DNA of 64,000 nucleotides, taken from Halichondria panicea. Its lineage: Eukaryota > Porifera > Demospongiae > Suberitida > Halichondriidae. Under the pieces are notes generated by a model. It was not told the origin of the DNA. It worked only from the letters and a program-made list of their open reading frames with translations, and made no database searches. The stretch is from positions 6,093,122 through 6,157,121 of the forward strand of contig NC_087377.1 in the NCBI RefSeq assembly GCF_963675165.1, given 5' to 3'. Below are positions 1 through 11,476 of this stretch, piece by piece (within the stretch, counting starts at the first letter, position 1; the number at the start of each line of letters is the position of its first letter). A program made the translations under genes and the position numbers.

Positions 1-599
1 GTGTGTGCGTGTATGTGATGTGGCAAAGCCATGTGTGTGTGGTGTGTCGTGTGTGTGTGTCTTGTGTGGTGTGTGTGTGGAGGTGGTGGTGTGCACGCCA
101 TGTTTGTGTGTGTGTGTGGGGGGGTGTGCATGCCGTGTGTAGTGTGTGTTGGGAGGGGGTGAGCAGGCGTGTGATGTGTGCAAGTCGTGTGTGTGTGTGG
201 TGTGCACGCCGTGTGTGGTGTGTGTTGGGAGGGGGTGTGCAGGCGGGTGATGTGTGTGTGTGTGGTGTGTGTGTGTGTGTGGAGGTGGTGTCACGCCGTG
301 TGTGTGTGTGTGGGGGGGTGTGTACGCCGTGTGTGGTGTGTGGGTATGGTGTATGTTGTGAGGGGGTGTGAAGGCCGTGTGGTGTGTGCGTGTGTGTGAT
401 GTGGCAAAGCAGTGTGTGTGTGGTGTGTCGTGTGTGTGTGTCTTGTGTGTGTGTGGTGTGTGCTAGCCGTGTGTGTTGGTGTGTTGTGTGTGTGTGTGTG
501 TGTGTGTGTGTTGTGTGTGTGTGTGGTGTGCACGCCGTGTTTGTTTGGTGTGTGCGTGTTTATGTTGTGTCTGTGTGTGTGTCTGTGTGTGGTGTGTGT

Positions 600-642
<43 letters not shown>

Positions 643-784
643 AGGGGGGTGTGTATGCCGTGTGTGTGGTGTGTGTGCCGTGTGAGTGTGTGTGTGCGTG
701 TGTGTGGAGAGGGGAGTACATGTGTGTTTTTTGTGTGTGCGTGTGTGTGTGGTGTGTTGTGTGAGTGTTGTGTGTGTGTGTGTG

Positions 785-820
<36 letters not shown>

Positions 821-1540
821 AGGGGGGTGTGCATGCCGTGTGTGTGGTGTGTGTGCCGTGTGAGTGTGTGTGTGCGTGTATGTGGAGAGGGGTGTACATG
901 TGTGTGTTGTGTGTTTTTTGTGTGTGCGTGTGTGTGTGTGTGTGGTGTGTTGTGTGAGTGTGTGTGTGTGTGTGTGTGTGGAGGGGGGTGTGCACGCCGT
1001 GTGTGTGCTGTGTGAGTGTGTGTGTGCGTGTGTGTGTGTGTGTGAGTGTGTGTGTGCGTGTGTGTGTGTGTGTGGAGAGGGGTGTGCGTGTGTGTGGTGT
1101 GTTGCTTTTTATGTGTTCCTTTTTATGTGTGGGTGGAGTGGGTGTGCACGCCGTGTTTGTGTGTGTGTGTGTGTGTGGTGTGCACGCCGTGTTTGTGTGC
1201 ACACCGTGTGTGTGTGGGGGGGTGTGCACGCCGTGTTTGCATGTGTGTGTGTGGTGTGCACGCAGTGTGTGTGTGGTGTGTGGTGTGCACGCCGTGTTTG
1301 TGTGTGTGTGTGTGGTTTTGTGTGTGTGTGTGTGGTGGGGTGTGTGCATGCCTTGTGTGTGTGTGTGTGGTGGGGTGTGTGCATGCCTTGTGTTTGTGTG
1401 TGTTGGGCGGGTGTGTGCACGCTGTGTGTGTTGTGTGTGTGTGTGTGGGGGTGTGTGCACGCTGTGTGTGGGGAGGGGGGTGCACGCCGTGTGGTGTGTG
1501 TGGTGTGTGCAAGCTGTGTGGGGGGCCGTGTGTGGGTGAG
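1..1540 (+). repeat. TG-rich satellite block 1 (TG on plus strand)
   Basis: Almost pure (TG)n is interrupted by the 12-mer GTGCACGCCGTG and close variants, by GGGGG runs, and by short words such as tgtgtgagtg. A unit of about 190 bp recurs: the stretch beginning near 640 (gtggaggggggtgtgtatgc) is repeated near 815 and again near 975. No splice sites, ORFs of normal composition or RNA genes are visible. Both strands carry long stop-free frames of Cys/Val or His/Thr only, which follows from composition. The block runs off the left edge of the window, so its true length is unknown. Confidence 0.95.
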
Positions 1541-1548
1541 CGCCAAAA

Positions 1549-1930
1549 GGCCAAAATGACAAAAAATTGGTCAACTCTTTAGCTTTTACCATTTCACCAA
1601 TATCACCTACAAGCTCAATAGTCTCTGCCTAGATAGCGACAACGATTTTGTATAGAGAGCTACTCTGATCAAGAGCAAGCTTAAACAATATTAACTAAAG
1701 TACGTAAAGTGTTACCAAAATTCTAATGCAACACTTGATGTGCATAGTCAGGCTAATGTTGGAAGAGACAACACCATTAGAGTTAATCCGTAGGACACAA
1801 TAATTGTGTGTCATACTGTGTGCGTGTGTTTGTCTGCTATAACTGCTTAACGGTTACAATGTGACAAAAACTAACAGCTTCTATAGGCTTCTAGCCACCT
1901 TCTCTTGGATTTTGATTCGTAAGGCTACAC
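1549..1930 (+). repeat. Module A, copy 1 (dispersed non-satellite repeat)
   Basis: AT-rich sequence starting ggccaaaatgacaaaa. It matches 12201-12512 in the same orientation with small indels. Both copies contain agcaagcttaaaca, gtgcatagtcaggctaatg and ataactgct(t/c)aacggttac. It joins satellite block 1 on its left. No ORF is conserved between the copies, so it is best treated as a dispersed repeat that flanks satellite blocks. Confidence 0.85.
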
Positions 1931-2034
1931 TCAGCTTGTCCAGAGTGCCACCACAGATAACGGTTGTGCGCACACCTACACACACACTTGCCCCAATTTG
2001 TGATCTCTTGGTATATGTACTCATAAGGCCGGCC
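1931..2034 (+). repeat. Module B, direct copy
   Basis: About 100 bp from cagcttgtccagagtgcc to ggccggcc. It is found inverted at 9574-9675. It contains a short cacaca run and the word ccccaatttgtgatctcttgg, a variant of a segment that is also present inside module C. It forms the edge between modules A and C here. Confidence 0.85.
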
Positions 2035-2106
2035 ATGCTCTGGACTCTTGTGAAATACCAAGAAATGAGCTTCGACCAGCAAAGAAAAACCCCGGCCCTT
2101 CGTGAA

Positions 2107-4328
2107 TAGTTCATGGAAATAGAGTCACAAATATCCCTCAAAAACGAAGGTATCATGACATCTCTTCCACTAACCACAAGAATCTTTCCCGTCTACTGCC
2201 AGCCCTACGACCTCAACATCTGATACTGATTTGCGAAGTTTCCAAGACAATGCTCAAGCTATGGGATTGATGATTATGGAAACAATATTAATTTGTCTTG
2301 TTAAAGAGTCTTGCCTGCTCCTGGTTGCAAATACCAGAAAAAGAAGTGGGTCAGTTTTGCTCTGATAGCACTTGTCCCAATTGGTGATCTCTTGGCATTT
2401 GTACTCATTCAGTTGCTGCAATTCAGTGCTGCAGCAGAAGATATGCAGTAGAAGATACGGAGTCTTGCAGTCGTTTGTTACGTGGTTCTCTCAAGCAAAG
2501 AAAATACCTAACATTACTCGCTTAATAACTTCTCACGTGCCTGCAGCTCGTGGCCGTAAAGGCGGTGTGCCTCCTAGAAAACGAATAAAAATGGTTACAA
2601 TCACACAAGTCTTTCATCTATACTCCCACGTGCACACTTTCCTGCTTGTGTTTAGTGTCTGTCCCTGTTACTGTACACTTCCTTGTTCAATACTACCGTT
2701 AGTTAATTCATGCCCAATTTGCTACCAAGTACAATGTTTGCTATCAAAGCTGTCACTGGAAAAGGCGGAGGTGGTTTCCATGCTCTGGATGATTCGACAA
2801 GCAAAGAAAGACCCGGGCCGTTCGTAAATGGTTCATGGAAATAGAGCCATGAATATCTCTCAAAAACGAAAGTATCACACGACATCTATTCCACCAACCA
2901 CATGAATCTTTCTCCCGTCTACTGCCAACCTGTCTGAGACCTCAACATCTGATACTGATTTGCCAAGTTTCCAAGACAATGCTCAAGCTATGGGATTGAT
3001 GATGATGGAAGTTTTAAAGCAATTTGTCTTGTTAAAGAGTCTTGCCTGCCTGCTCCTGGTTGCGAAGAGTCTGCTACATCTGGTTACCAGAAAAAGAAGT
3101 GGTCAGTGTTGCTCTAATAGCACTTGCCCCAGTTGCTGCAGCAGAAGATACGGAGTCTTGCAGTCTTTTGCTCTGATAGCACTTGGCCCAATTGGTGACC
3201 TCTTGGCATTTGTACTCATTCAGTTGCTGCAGCAGAAAATACGGAGTCTTGCAGTCAGTTTGTTACGAAAATACCTAACATTACTCGCTTAATAACTTTT
3301 CAGGTGCCTCATGGCCGTAAAGGCGGTGTGCCTCCTAGAAAACTGGTACCAGCAATCACACAAGTCTTTTTCATCTATGCTCCAACGTGCACACTTTCCT
3401 GCTTGTGTTTAGTGTTGCTTGTGTTTAGTGTCTGTCCCTGTTACTGTTTCTGGAGGTAGTAGGGCAATGAATTACACTCCCTTGTTCACCACTACCGTTA
3501 GTTAATTCATGCCCAATTTGAGAAAAAAGCTACGAAGTACAATGTCTGCTATCAGTAAAAGGCCGGCTAAAGGAGGTGGTTTCCATGCTCTATGATTCGA
3601 CAAGCAAAGAAAAACCCGGGACCTTCGTAAATGGTTCATGGAAATTGATACTGATTTGCCAAGTTTCCAAGACAATGCTCAAGCTACCTGCTACATCTGG
3701 TTACCTGCTACATCTGGTTACCAGAAAAAGAAGTTTTGTTCAGTTTTGCTCTGATAGCACTTGGCCCAATTGGTGCATTTGTACTCATTCAGTTGCTGCA
3801 ATTCAGTTGCTGCAGCAGATAATACAGAGTCTTGCAGTCGTTTGTTACGAAAATACCTAACATTACTCGCTTAATACATTCTCAGGTGCATGCAGCTCGT
3901 GGCTCCTACTAAACGAATAAAAATGGTACCAGCAATCACACAAGTCTTTTCTATGCTCCCACGTGCACACTTTCCTGCTTGTGCTTAGTGTCTTTCCCTG
4001 GGGCAATCAATTACACTCCCTTGTTCACCACTACCGTTAGTTAATTCAGGCCCAATTTGAGAAAAGCTACCAAGTTACAGCAGTGTGTGTCACTGGAAAA
4101 GGCCTGCTGAAGGAGGTGGTTTCCATGCTCTGGATGATTCGACAAGCAAAGAAAAACCCAAGCCCTTCGTAAAATATGGTTCATGGAAATAGAGTCATGA
4201 ATATCCCTCAAAAACGAAGGTATCACGAGAATCTTTCTTGTCTACTGCCAACCGTCCCAACCTTTCCGAGCTGAATAACACCTCAACATCTGATACTGAT
4301 TTGCCAAGTTTCCAAGACAATGCTCAAG
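2107..4328 (+). repeat. Module C tandem array (about 0.65-0.73 kb units)
   Basis: The anchor tttccaagacaatgctcaag occurs at 2239, 2968, 3664 and 4309, giving spacings of 729, 696 and 645 bp. Each unit also contains gttgctgcagcagaagatacggag, a piece reading cttgtgtttagtgtctgtccctg, and ttcatggaaatagagtcatgaatatccctc. The units differ by indels. Short ORFs such as 2960-3292 recur between units, but their frames are not preserved, so coding is unlikely. The last unit breaks off just after its anchor and runs straight into (TG)n at 4329. Confidence 0.9.
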
Positions 4329-4428
4329 TGTTGTGTGTGTGTGTGTGTGGGGGGTGGTGTGCATGCGTGTTTGTGTGTAGGATTGTGTGGCACGTCGTGT
4401 GTGTATGTGTTGTGTATGTGGTGCACGC

Positions 4429-4459
<31 letters not shown>

Positions 4460-7400
4460 ATGTGTGGGGGGCCGTGTGTGTGTGTGTGGGGGTGTGTGTT
4501 TGTGCGTGTGTGTAGGCGTGCACGCCGTGTGTGTGTGGGGAGGTGTGCACGCGTGTGAATGAGCACATCGTGTGTGTTGTGTGTGGGGGTGTGCACGCGT
4601 GTGTGTGTGTGCATGTGTGGGGGTGTGTGTGTGTCCACATCATGTGTGTTGTGTGTGGGGGGGTGTGCACGCGTGTGTGCGCATGTGTGTAGGGGTGTAT
4701 CCACGCCGTATGGTGCGTGTGTGTGTTGTGGGGGGTGTGAGGGGTGTGTGCAGGCCTTATATGTGTGTGGTGTGTGTTGTGTGTGTGTAGGGGTGTGTAC
4801 ACGCCATGCGTGTGGTGTGTGGGGTGTGTGCACGCCGTGTGTGTGTGCGGTGTGTGCGTTGTGTGTGTGGGGGGGGGGTGTGCATGCGTGTGGTGTGTGT
4901 GTAGGTGTGTGTGCATGTTGTGTGTGCATGTTGTGTGTGTGTGGTGCACGCGTTTTGTTGGTGCGTGTGTTGTGTGTGTGGTGCGTGTGTTGTGTGTTTT
5001 GTAGGGGGTGTGTGCACGCGTGTGGTGTGTGTTGTATGTGTTGTGTGTGTGTGTGTGTGGGGTGGATGTGCATGTGTGTGTGTAGGGGTAGGGGTGCACG
5101 CCGTATGTATGTGTGGTGTGTGTGTTGTGTGTGTGTATGCGTGTGGTGTGTGCGTAGGTGTGTGTGCACGCCGTGTGTGTGTGGTGTGTGTGTTGTGTGT
5201 GGGGGGTGTGCACGCGTGTGTGTGCGCATGTGTGTAGGGGTGTATCCACATCGTGTGTGTTGTGTGTGGGGGGGTGTGCACGCCGTGTGGTGCATGTGTG
5301 TGTTGTGGGGGGTGTGGGGGGTGTGTGCAGGCCGTATATGTGTGTGGTGTGTGTTGTGTGTGTGTAGGGGTGTGTGCACTCCATGCGTGTGGTGTGTGGG
5401 GTGTGTGCACGCCGTGTGTGTGTTCGGTGTGTGTTGTGTGTGAAGGGGGGCATGCACGGGAGGGGGGGGTGTGCATGCGTGTGGTGTGTGTGTAGGTGTG
5501 TGTGTATGTTGTGTGTGCATGTTGTGTGTGTGTGGTGCACGCGTTTTGTTGGTGCGTGTGTTGTGTGTGTGGTGCGTGTGTTGTGTGCACGCGTGTGGTG
5601 TGTGTTGTGTGTGTTGTGTGTGTGTGTGTGTGGGGTGGATGTGCATGTGTGTGTGCGTAGGGGTAGGGGTGCACGCCGTATGTATGTGTGGTGTGTGTGT
5701 TGTGTGTGTGTGTGTGTGTGCGGGGTGTGCATGCGTGTGGTGTGTGTGTGCGTAGGTGTGTGTGCACGCCGTGTGTGTGTGTGTTGTGTGTGTGGGGGGG
5801 TGTGCACGCCGTTGTGTGTGTGTGTGTAGGGGGTGCACGCCGTGTGTGTGTTGTGAGGGGTGTGTGTGTTGCGGGGGATGTGTGTGGGTGGTGTGTGTAT
5901 TGTATGTGTGTGTGTGTGTGTGTTGTGGGGGGTGTGCACGCCGTGTGTGTGGGTGCGGTGTATGTGTTGTGTGTGTGGGGGGGTGTGCACGCCATGTGTG
6001 TGTATGGGGTGAGGGTGTACGGTGTGTGAAATGTGTGTTGTGAGGGGTGTGTGCACGTTGTGTGTGTGTGTGTGGTGCACACCGTGTGTGTTTTGTGAGG
6101 GGGGTGTGTGCACGTCGTGTGGTGCGTGTGTTGTGTGTGTGTTGTGGGGGTGTGTGCATGACGTATGTGTGTGTGGTGTGTGTTGTGTGTGTGTGTGTGT
6201 GGGGGGTGTGCATGCGTGTAATGTGTGTGTATGTGGGGGTGTGTGCATGTGTGTGGTGCACGTGTGTGTGTGTGTGGGGGGATGTGTGTGTACGTGTGTA
6301 TAGGGGGTGTATGTGTGTCGGGGGGGTGCACGCCGTGTATGTGTTGTGTGTAGGGGGAGTGTGCATGTAGGGGGAGTGTGCAGGGGGAGTGTGCATGCAG
6401 TGTGTGTGTGTGTGTGTGTGGGAGGGGGGGCGTGCGTGTTTGTGGGGGTGTGTGCACGCCGAGTGTTGTGTGCGAGGGGGTGTGTGTATACATGTGTATA
6501 GGGTGTGTATGTGTGTCGGGGGGTGCACACCATGTGTGTGTTATGTGTAGGGGGAGTGTGCATGTAGGGGGAGTGTGCATGCAGGGGGAGTGGGGGTGTG
6601 TACACACCGAGTGTTGTGTGTGGGGGGTGTGTGTGTGCGTGTGTATAGGGGTGTGTATGTGTGTGGGGGGGGTGCACGCCGTGTGTGTGTTGTGTGGCGT
6701 GTGTGTATTGGGGAGTGTGCATATAGGGGGAGTGTGTGTGTGCGTGGGGGTGTGCATGTGTGTGGTGTGTGTGCGTGTGTGGGGGTGTGTGCACGCCGTG
6801 TGGGTGTTGTGTGTATGTGTGTGGGAGGTGCGTGTGTGTAGGGGTGTGTACGCCGTGCATGTGTGTAGGGCTGCAGACAGTAGGGCTGCAGACATTGTGG
6901 GTGTTGTGTGTATGTGTGTGGGGGGGTGCGTGTGTGTAGGGGTGTGTGTACGCCGTGAATGTGTGTAAGGGTGTGTGTACATCGTGTGTGTTGTGCTTCT
7001 TGATAGCAGACATTGTACTTGGTAGCATGTGTTGTGGGGGGTGTGTGCAAGCCATGTGTGTGTCGTGTGTGTGTTGTGTGTGTGTGGGGGGGTGGCGTGT
7101 GTATGTAGGGGTGTGTGCACGTTTTGTGTGTGTGTGTGGTGCACGCCGTGTGTGTGTTGTGGGGGGGGTGTGTGCACGTCGTGTGGTGCGTGTGTTGTGT
7201 GTGTGTTGTGGGGGTGTGTGCATAACGTATATGTGTGTGGTGTGTGTTGTGTGTGTGTGTGTGGTGAGGTGTGCATGCGTGTGGTGTGTGTGTATGTGGG
7301 GGTGTGTGCATGTGTGTGGTGCACGTGTGTGTGTGTGTGGGGGGGATGTGTGTGTGCGTGTGTATAGGGGGGTGTATGTGTGTCGGGGGGGTGCACGCCG

Positions 7401-8094
7401 TGTATGTGTTGTGTGTAGGGGGAGTATGCATGTAGGGGGAGTGTGTGTGTGTGTGTGTGTGTGTGGGGGGGTGTGTGTGTGTGTGGTGTGTGTTGTTTGT
7501 GTGTGTGTGTGGGGGGGGCGTGTGTTGTGTGTGCGAAGGGGTGTGTGCATGCCGTGTGTGTGTGGTGTGTGTTGTGTTTGTGTGTGTGGGGTGTGTGTGT
7601 GTGTGGGGTGTGTGCACGCCGTGTGGTGTGTGTTGTGTGTGTGTTGTGTGTGGGGGGTGGTGTGCATGCGTGTTTGTGTGTAGGGGTGTGTGCACGTCGT
7701 GTGTGTATGTGTTGTGTATGTGGTGCACGCTGTGTGTGTGTGTGTGTGTATGTGTGGTGGGCCGTGTGTGTGTGTGGGGGGGTGTGTTTGTGCGTGTTTG
7801 TAGGCGTGCACGCCGTGTGTGTGTGGGGGGGTGCACGCATGTGATATGTGTGCGTGTGTGTGTGTGTTGTGTATGTGTGTGAGGGGTGCACAGTGTGTGT
7901 GTGTGTGTGTGTGTGTGTGGGGGGGGGTGTGTGTGTGTGGCACGCCGTTTGTGTGTGTGTGGGGGGGGATTTGCACGCATGTGTGGTGTGTGTGTGTGTG
8001 TGTGTGTTGTATGTGTGTGTGTGTGCACGCCGTTGGTGTGTGTGTGCGGGGGGGTGTGCACGCAGTGTGTGTGTGGTGTGTTTGTTGTGTGTAA
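4329..8094 (+). repeat. TG-rich satellite block 2 (TG on plus strand), higher-order repeated
   Basis: 3.8 kb of (TG)n with GTGCACGCCGTG-type words and G-runs. Higher-order structure is visible. A segment around gcacgcgttttgttggtgcg at 4945 recurs near 5535 (about 590 bp later), and ggggtaggggtgcacgccg near 5085 recurs near 5657. A segment with gtatgtgtgtcgggggggtg near 6305 recurs near 7375 (about 1.07 kb later). Three or four G5 tracts lie close together near 6350-6400 and 6548-6592. The minus strand is stop-free through the whole block. It starts inside a module C unit and ends at an inverted module C piece. Confidence 0.95.
6868..7028 (+). repeat. Non-satellite islands inside block 2 (module C debris)
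   Basis: The segment cttgatagcagacattgtacttggtagcatg (6991-7022) is the inverted form of the module C sequence around 2720-2755. It sits with TG satellite on both sides. The word gggctgcagacattgtgggtg occurs at 6885 and again at 8768 in block 3. In block 3 the same debris leads directly into a full inverted module C at 8881, so blocks 2 and 3 share ancestry. Confidence 0.75.
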
Positions 8095-8288
8095 GGTATC
8101 ACGACAAATCTTCTACCCAACCACAATAAGATGTTGAGGTGGTATTCAGCTCTGACAGGTTGGGTGGGAGGGTTGGCAGTAGACGGGAATAATTCTTGTG
8201 GTTGGTGGAAGAGATGTCGTTATACCTTCGTTTTTGAGGAATATTTATGACTATTTCCATTAACCATTTACAATGGACCTGGGGTTTT
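8095..8288 (-). repeat. Module C, inverted partial copy
   Basis: Reverse complement of the module C segment that includes the gaatatccctcaaaaacgaag word and the cgtctactgccaacc word. Only about 190 bp is present, with satellite on both sides. Its orientation is opposite to the 2.1-4.3 kb array, although the flanking satellite keeps the same strand polarity. Confidence 0.85.
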
Positions 8289-8880
8289 ATTTGTGTGTGT
8301 GCGTATGCGTGTGTGTTGGGGGGGGTGTGCACGCCGTGTGTGTGTGTGTGTGTGTGGCTGGGGGTGTGTATGCATGTGGTATGTATGTGTGTGTGTAGGG
8401 GTATGTGTGTGGGGGGTACACCATGTGTGTGTGTAGTGTGTAGGTGTGTGTCGCGTATGGGGGTGTGCACACCGTGTGTGTGTGCATGGGGGTGTGCATG
8501 CGTGTGGTGTGTGTGCGTGTGTGGGGGTGTGTGCACGCCGTGTGGGTGTGTGTGTGTGTGTGGCTGGGGGTGTGTATGCATGTGGTGTGTGTGTGTGTGT
8601 AGGGGTATGTATGTGTGTGGGGTGTGCACGCCGTGTGTGTGTGCGTGGGGGTGTGCATGCGTGTGGTGTGTGTGCGTGTGTGGGGGTGTGTGCACGCCGT
8701 GTGGGTGTTGTGTGTATGTGTGTGGGGGGTGCGTGTGTGTAGGGGTGTGTACGCCGTGCATGTGTGTAGGGCTGCAGACATTGTGGGTGTTGTGTGTATG
8801 TGTGTGGGAGGGTGCGTGTTTTTAGGGGTGTGTGTACGCCGTGCATGTGTGTAAGAGTGTGTGTACATTGTGTGTGTTGT
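8289..8880 (+). repeat. TG-rich satellite block 3
   Basis: 590 bp of the same satellite, with the GTGCACGCCGTG motif repeated. A sub-repeat beginning at gtgtgtatgcatgtggt occurs at 8365 and 8571. The right end contains gggctgcagacattg and then enters inverted module C. Confidence 0.93.
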
Positions 8881-9560
8881 GCTCCTTGATAGCAGACATT
8901 GTACTTGGTAGCATGAATTAACTGTAATTGAGTGTAATTGATTGCCGTCAGGGACAGACAGTGTGCACGTAGGAGCATAGACTTGTGTGATTGTTGTTAC
9001 CATTTTTATTCAATTTCTAGGACCGCCCTTACGGCCACGAGTTGCAGGCACCTGAGAAGTTATTAACCGAGTAATGTTAGGTATTTTCTTTGCTTGAGAG
9101 AACCACGTAACAAAACGACTGCAAGACTCCGTATCTTCTGCTGAAGCAACTGAATGAGTACAAATGCCAAGAGATCACCAATTGGGGCAATTGCTCTCAG
9201 AGCAAAACTGACCACTTCTTTTTCTGGTAACCAGATGTAGCGACTCTTCGCAACCAGGAGCAGGCAAGACTCTTTAACAAGACAAATTGCTTTATAACTT
9301 CCATCATCATCAATCCCATAGCTTGAGCATTGTCTTGGAAACTTGGCAAATAAGTATCAGATGTTGAGGTAGTATTCAGCTTGGCTGTAGACGGGAAAGA
9401 TTCTTGTGGTTGGTGGAAGAGATGTTGTGATACCTTCGTTTTTGAGGGATATTCATGACTCTATTTCCATGAACCATTATTTTACGAAGGTTTTCTTTGC
9501 TTGTCGAATCATATAGAAACACTCATTTTCTTGGTATTTCACAAGAGTCTAAAGTATGAA
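8881..9560 (-). repeat. Module C, inverted near-full copy
   Basis: Reverse complement of the module C unit: the anchor reads ttgagcattgtcttggaaac at 9321-9342, and ttcgtttttgagggatattc follows at 9438. Its length of about 680 bp agrees with the tandem units at 2.1-4.3 kb. It is followed by inverted module B. Confidence 0.88.
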
Positions 9561-9573
9561 AACCACCTCCTTC

Positions 9574-9675
9574 GGCCGGCCTTATGAGTACATATGTCAA
9601 GAGATCACCAATTGGGGCAAGTGTGTGTGTAGGTGTGCGCACACCGTTATCTGTGGTGGCACTCTGGACAAGCTG
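9574..9675 (-). repeat. Module B, inverted copy
   Basis: ggccggccttatgagtacat through cactctggacaagctg is the reverse complement of 1931-2034, including the short acac/gtgt run in the middle. The C-B order in inverted form mirrors B-C on the left. Confidence 0.88.
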
Positions 9676-9790
9676 CCACTTAAACGCAGCAATCTGATTG
9701 GGCTGCAAATTTTTTGCAGTTGGAACAAAACTGCTCGTGTACTGATACCCAACCATGAGCGAAGCGTTGGTTGGACTCCGCCCACACACC
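9676..9790 (+). repeat. Module D, copy 1
   Basis: About 110 bp ending ggaacaaaactgctcgtgta ctgatacccaacc and then gcg-rich words before satellite. The same words occur in the same orientation at 13018-13060, again immediately left of a satellite block. It is therefore a recurrent left boundary of TG blocks. Confidence 0.8.
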
Positions 9791-9962
9791 GTGTTTGTGT
9801 ATGTGTATGTGTGTGTGTGTGTGTGTGGAGGGGAGTTTGCACGCCGTGTGTGTGTGTGTGTGTGTGTGGAGGGGGTGTACACGCCATATTTGTGTACACG
9901 CCATATTTGTGTGTGTGTGTGTGTGTGTTGTGTGTGAGTAAGCCGTGTGTGTGTGGTGTGTT

Positions 9963-9995
<33 letters not shown>

Positions 9996-10860
9996 GGGGG
10001 GGGTGTGCACGCCGTGTGTGTGCTGTGAGTGTGTGTGTGTGTGTATGTATATTGTGTGTGGGGGGAGGCACGCCATGTTTGTGTGTGTGTGTGTGTGTGT
10101 AAGCCGTGTGTGTGGTGTGTTGTGTGTTTGTGTGTGTTTTGTGTGGTGTGTGTGTGGTGTGTGTGTGGTGTGTGTGTGTGTGTGTGTGTGTGTGGTTTTT
10201 GTGTGTTTTAGTGTGTGTGTGTGTTGGTTAGCCAGTGTACATCCATATCAGCCTGAACTTTGGGGGGGGCGGGTGTGCACGCCATGTGTGTGTGTGTGTG
10301 TGTGTGTGTGGTTTTTGTGTGTTTTAGTGTGCTTTAGTGTGTGTGTTTGTTGGTTAGGCAGTGTACATCCATATCAGCCTGAACTTTGGGGGGGTGGGTG
10401 TGCACGCCATGTGTGTCTGTTGTGTGTGTGTTGTGTGTTATTGTGTGGGGGTGTGTGTATGTTGGTGTGTATGTGTGTGGGAGGGAGGGTGTGCACGCCG
10501 TGTGTGTGTGTGGGGAGATGTGCACGTCGTGTATGTGTGTGTTGTGTGTGTGGGTGGTGCACGCCGTGGTGTGTGAGTGTGTTGTGTGTGTGTGTGTGGT
10601 GTGCACGCCGTGTTTGTGTGTGTGTGTGTGTGTGGGGGGAGTGTACACGACGTGTGTGTGTGGTGTGTGTGGGGAGGGGATGTGTAGGCCGTGTGGTGTG
10701 TGCGTATGTTGTGTGTGTGTAAGCCGTGTGTGTGTGTGTGATGTGTTTGTGTGTGTGTGTGTCTGTAGGGTGTGTGGTGTGTGTGTGTGTGTGTAGGGGG
10801 TGTGCACGCCATGTTTGTGTGTGTGTGTGTGGTTTTTGTGTTTGTAGAGTGTGTGTGTGT

Positions 10861-10898
<38 letters not shown>

Positions 10899-11047
10899 TG
10901 TTGTGTGGTGTGTGTGTGTGTGGAGGAGGTGCACGCCATGTTTGTGTGTTTGTGTGTGTGGGGGGGTTTTTGTGTGTTGTGTGTGTGTAAGCCGTGTGTG
11001 TGTGTTGTGTGATGTGCACGCCGTGTTTGTGTGTGTGTGTGTGGGGG

Positions 11048-11078
<31 letters not shown>

Positions 11079-11476
11079 AGGAGGGTTTGCATGCGTGTGT
11101 GGGGGGTGTGCACGCTGTGTGTGTGTGTGTGTGTTTGGTGGTGGGGGGTGTGAGCGTGTGTGTGTGTGTGTGTGGTGTGCACGCCGTGTTTGTGTGTGTA
11201 TGGTGGGAGGGTGTGTGTGTGTGTGTGTGTGTGTGTGCAGAGGGGGTGTGCACGCCGTGTGTGTGTTGTGCGTGTGTGTGTGTGTGTATGTATGTGTGTG
11301 TGTGTGGGGGGGGCCGTGTTTGTGTGTGTGTGTGTGTGGTTTTTGAGTGTGTGTGTGTGTTGTGTGGTGTGCACGCCGTGTTTGTGTGTGTGGGGGGAGG
11401 GGGTGTGTGTGTGTGTGGGTGGGTGGGTGTGCACGTGTGTGTGTGTGGGGGTGTGCACGCTGTGTGTGTGTGGGGG
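9791..11476 (+). repeat. TG-rich satellite block 4
   Basis: 1.7 kb of the same satellite, with many GTGCACGCC(G/A)TG words. A non-TG island (gtgtacatccatatcagcctg) occurs at 10234 and again at 10366, so a unit of about 132 bp has been tandemly duplicated. At 11477 the block passes into direct module C at the word ccagggcaatggttcatgg. Confidence 0.95.

Noticed and set aside
291-1592. 433-codon minus-strand ORF (and many similar ones in 1-18.6 kb)
   Set aside because: His/Thr or Cys/Val two-letter composition follows from (CA)n/(TG)n. Alternative frames on the same strand are equally open and there is no start or splice context.
2107-4328. Protein-coding gene in module C (ORFs with FQDNAQAMG-type starts)
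   Set aside because: Frames are not conserved between the tandem units, and stops differ from unit to unit.
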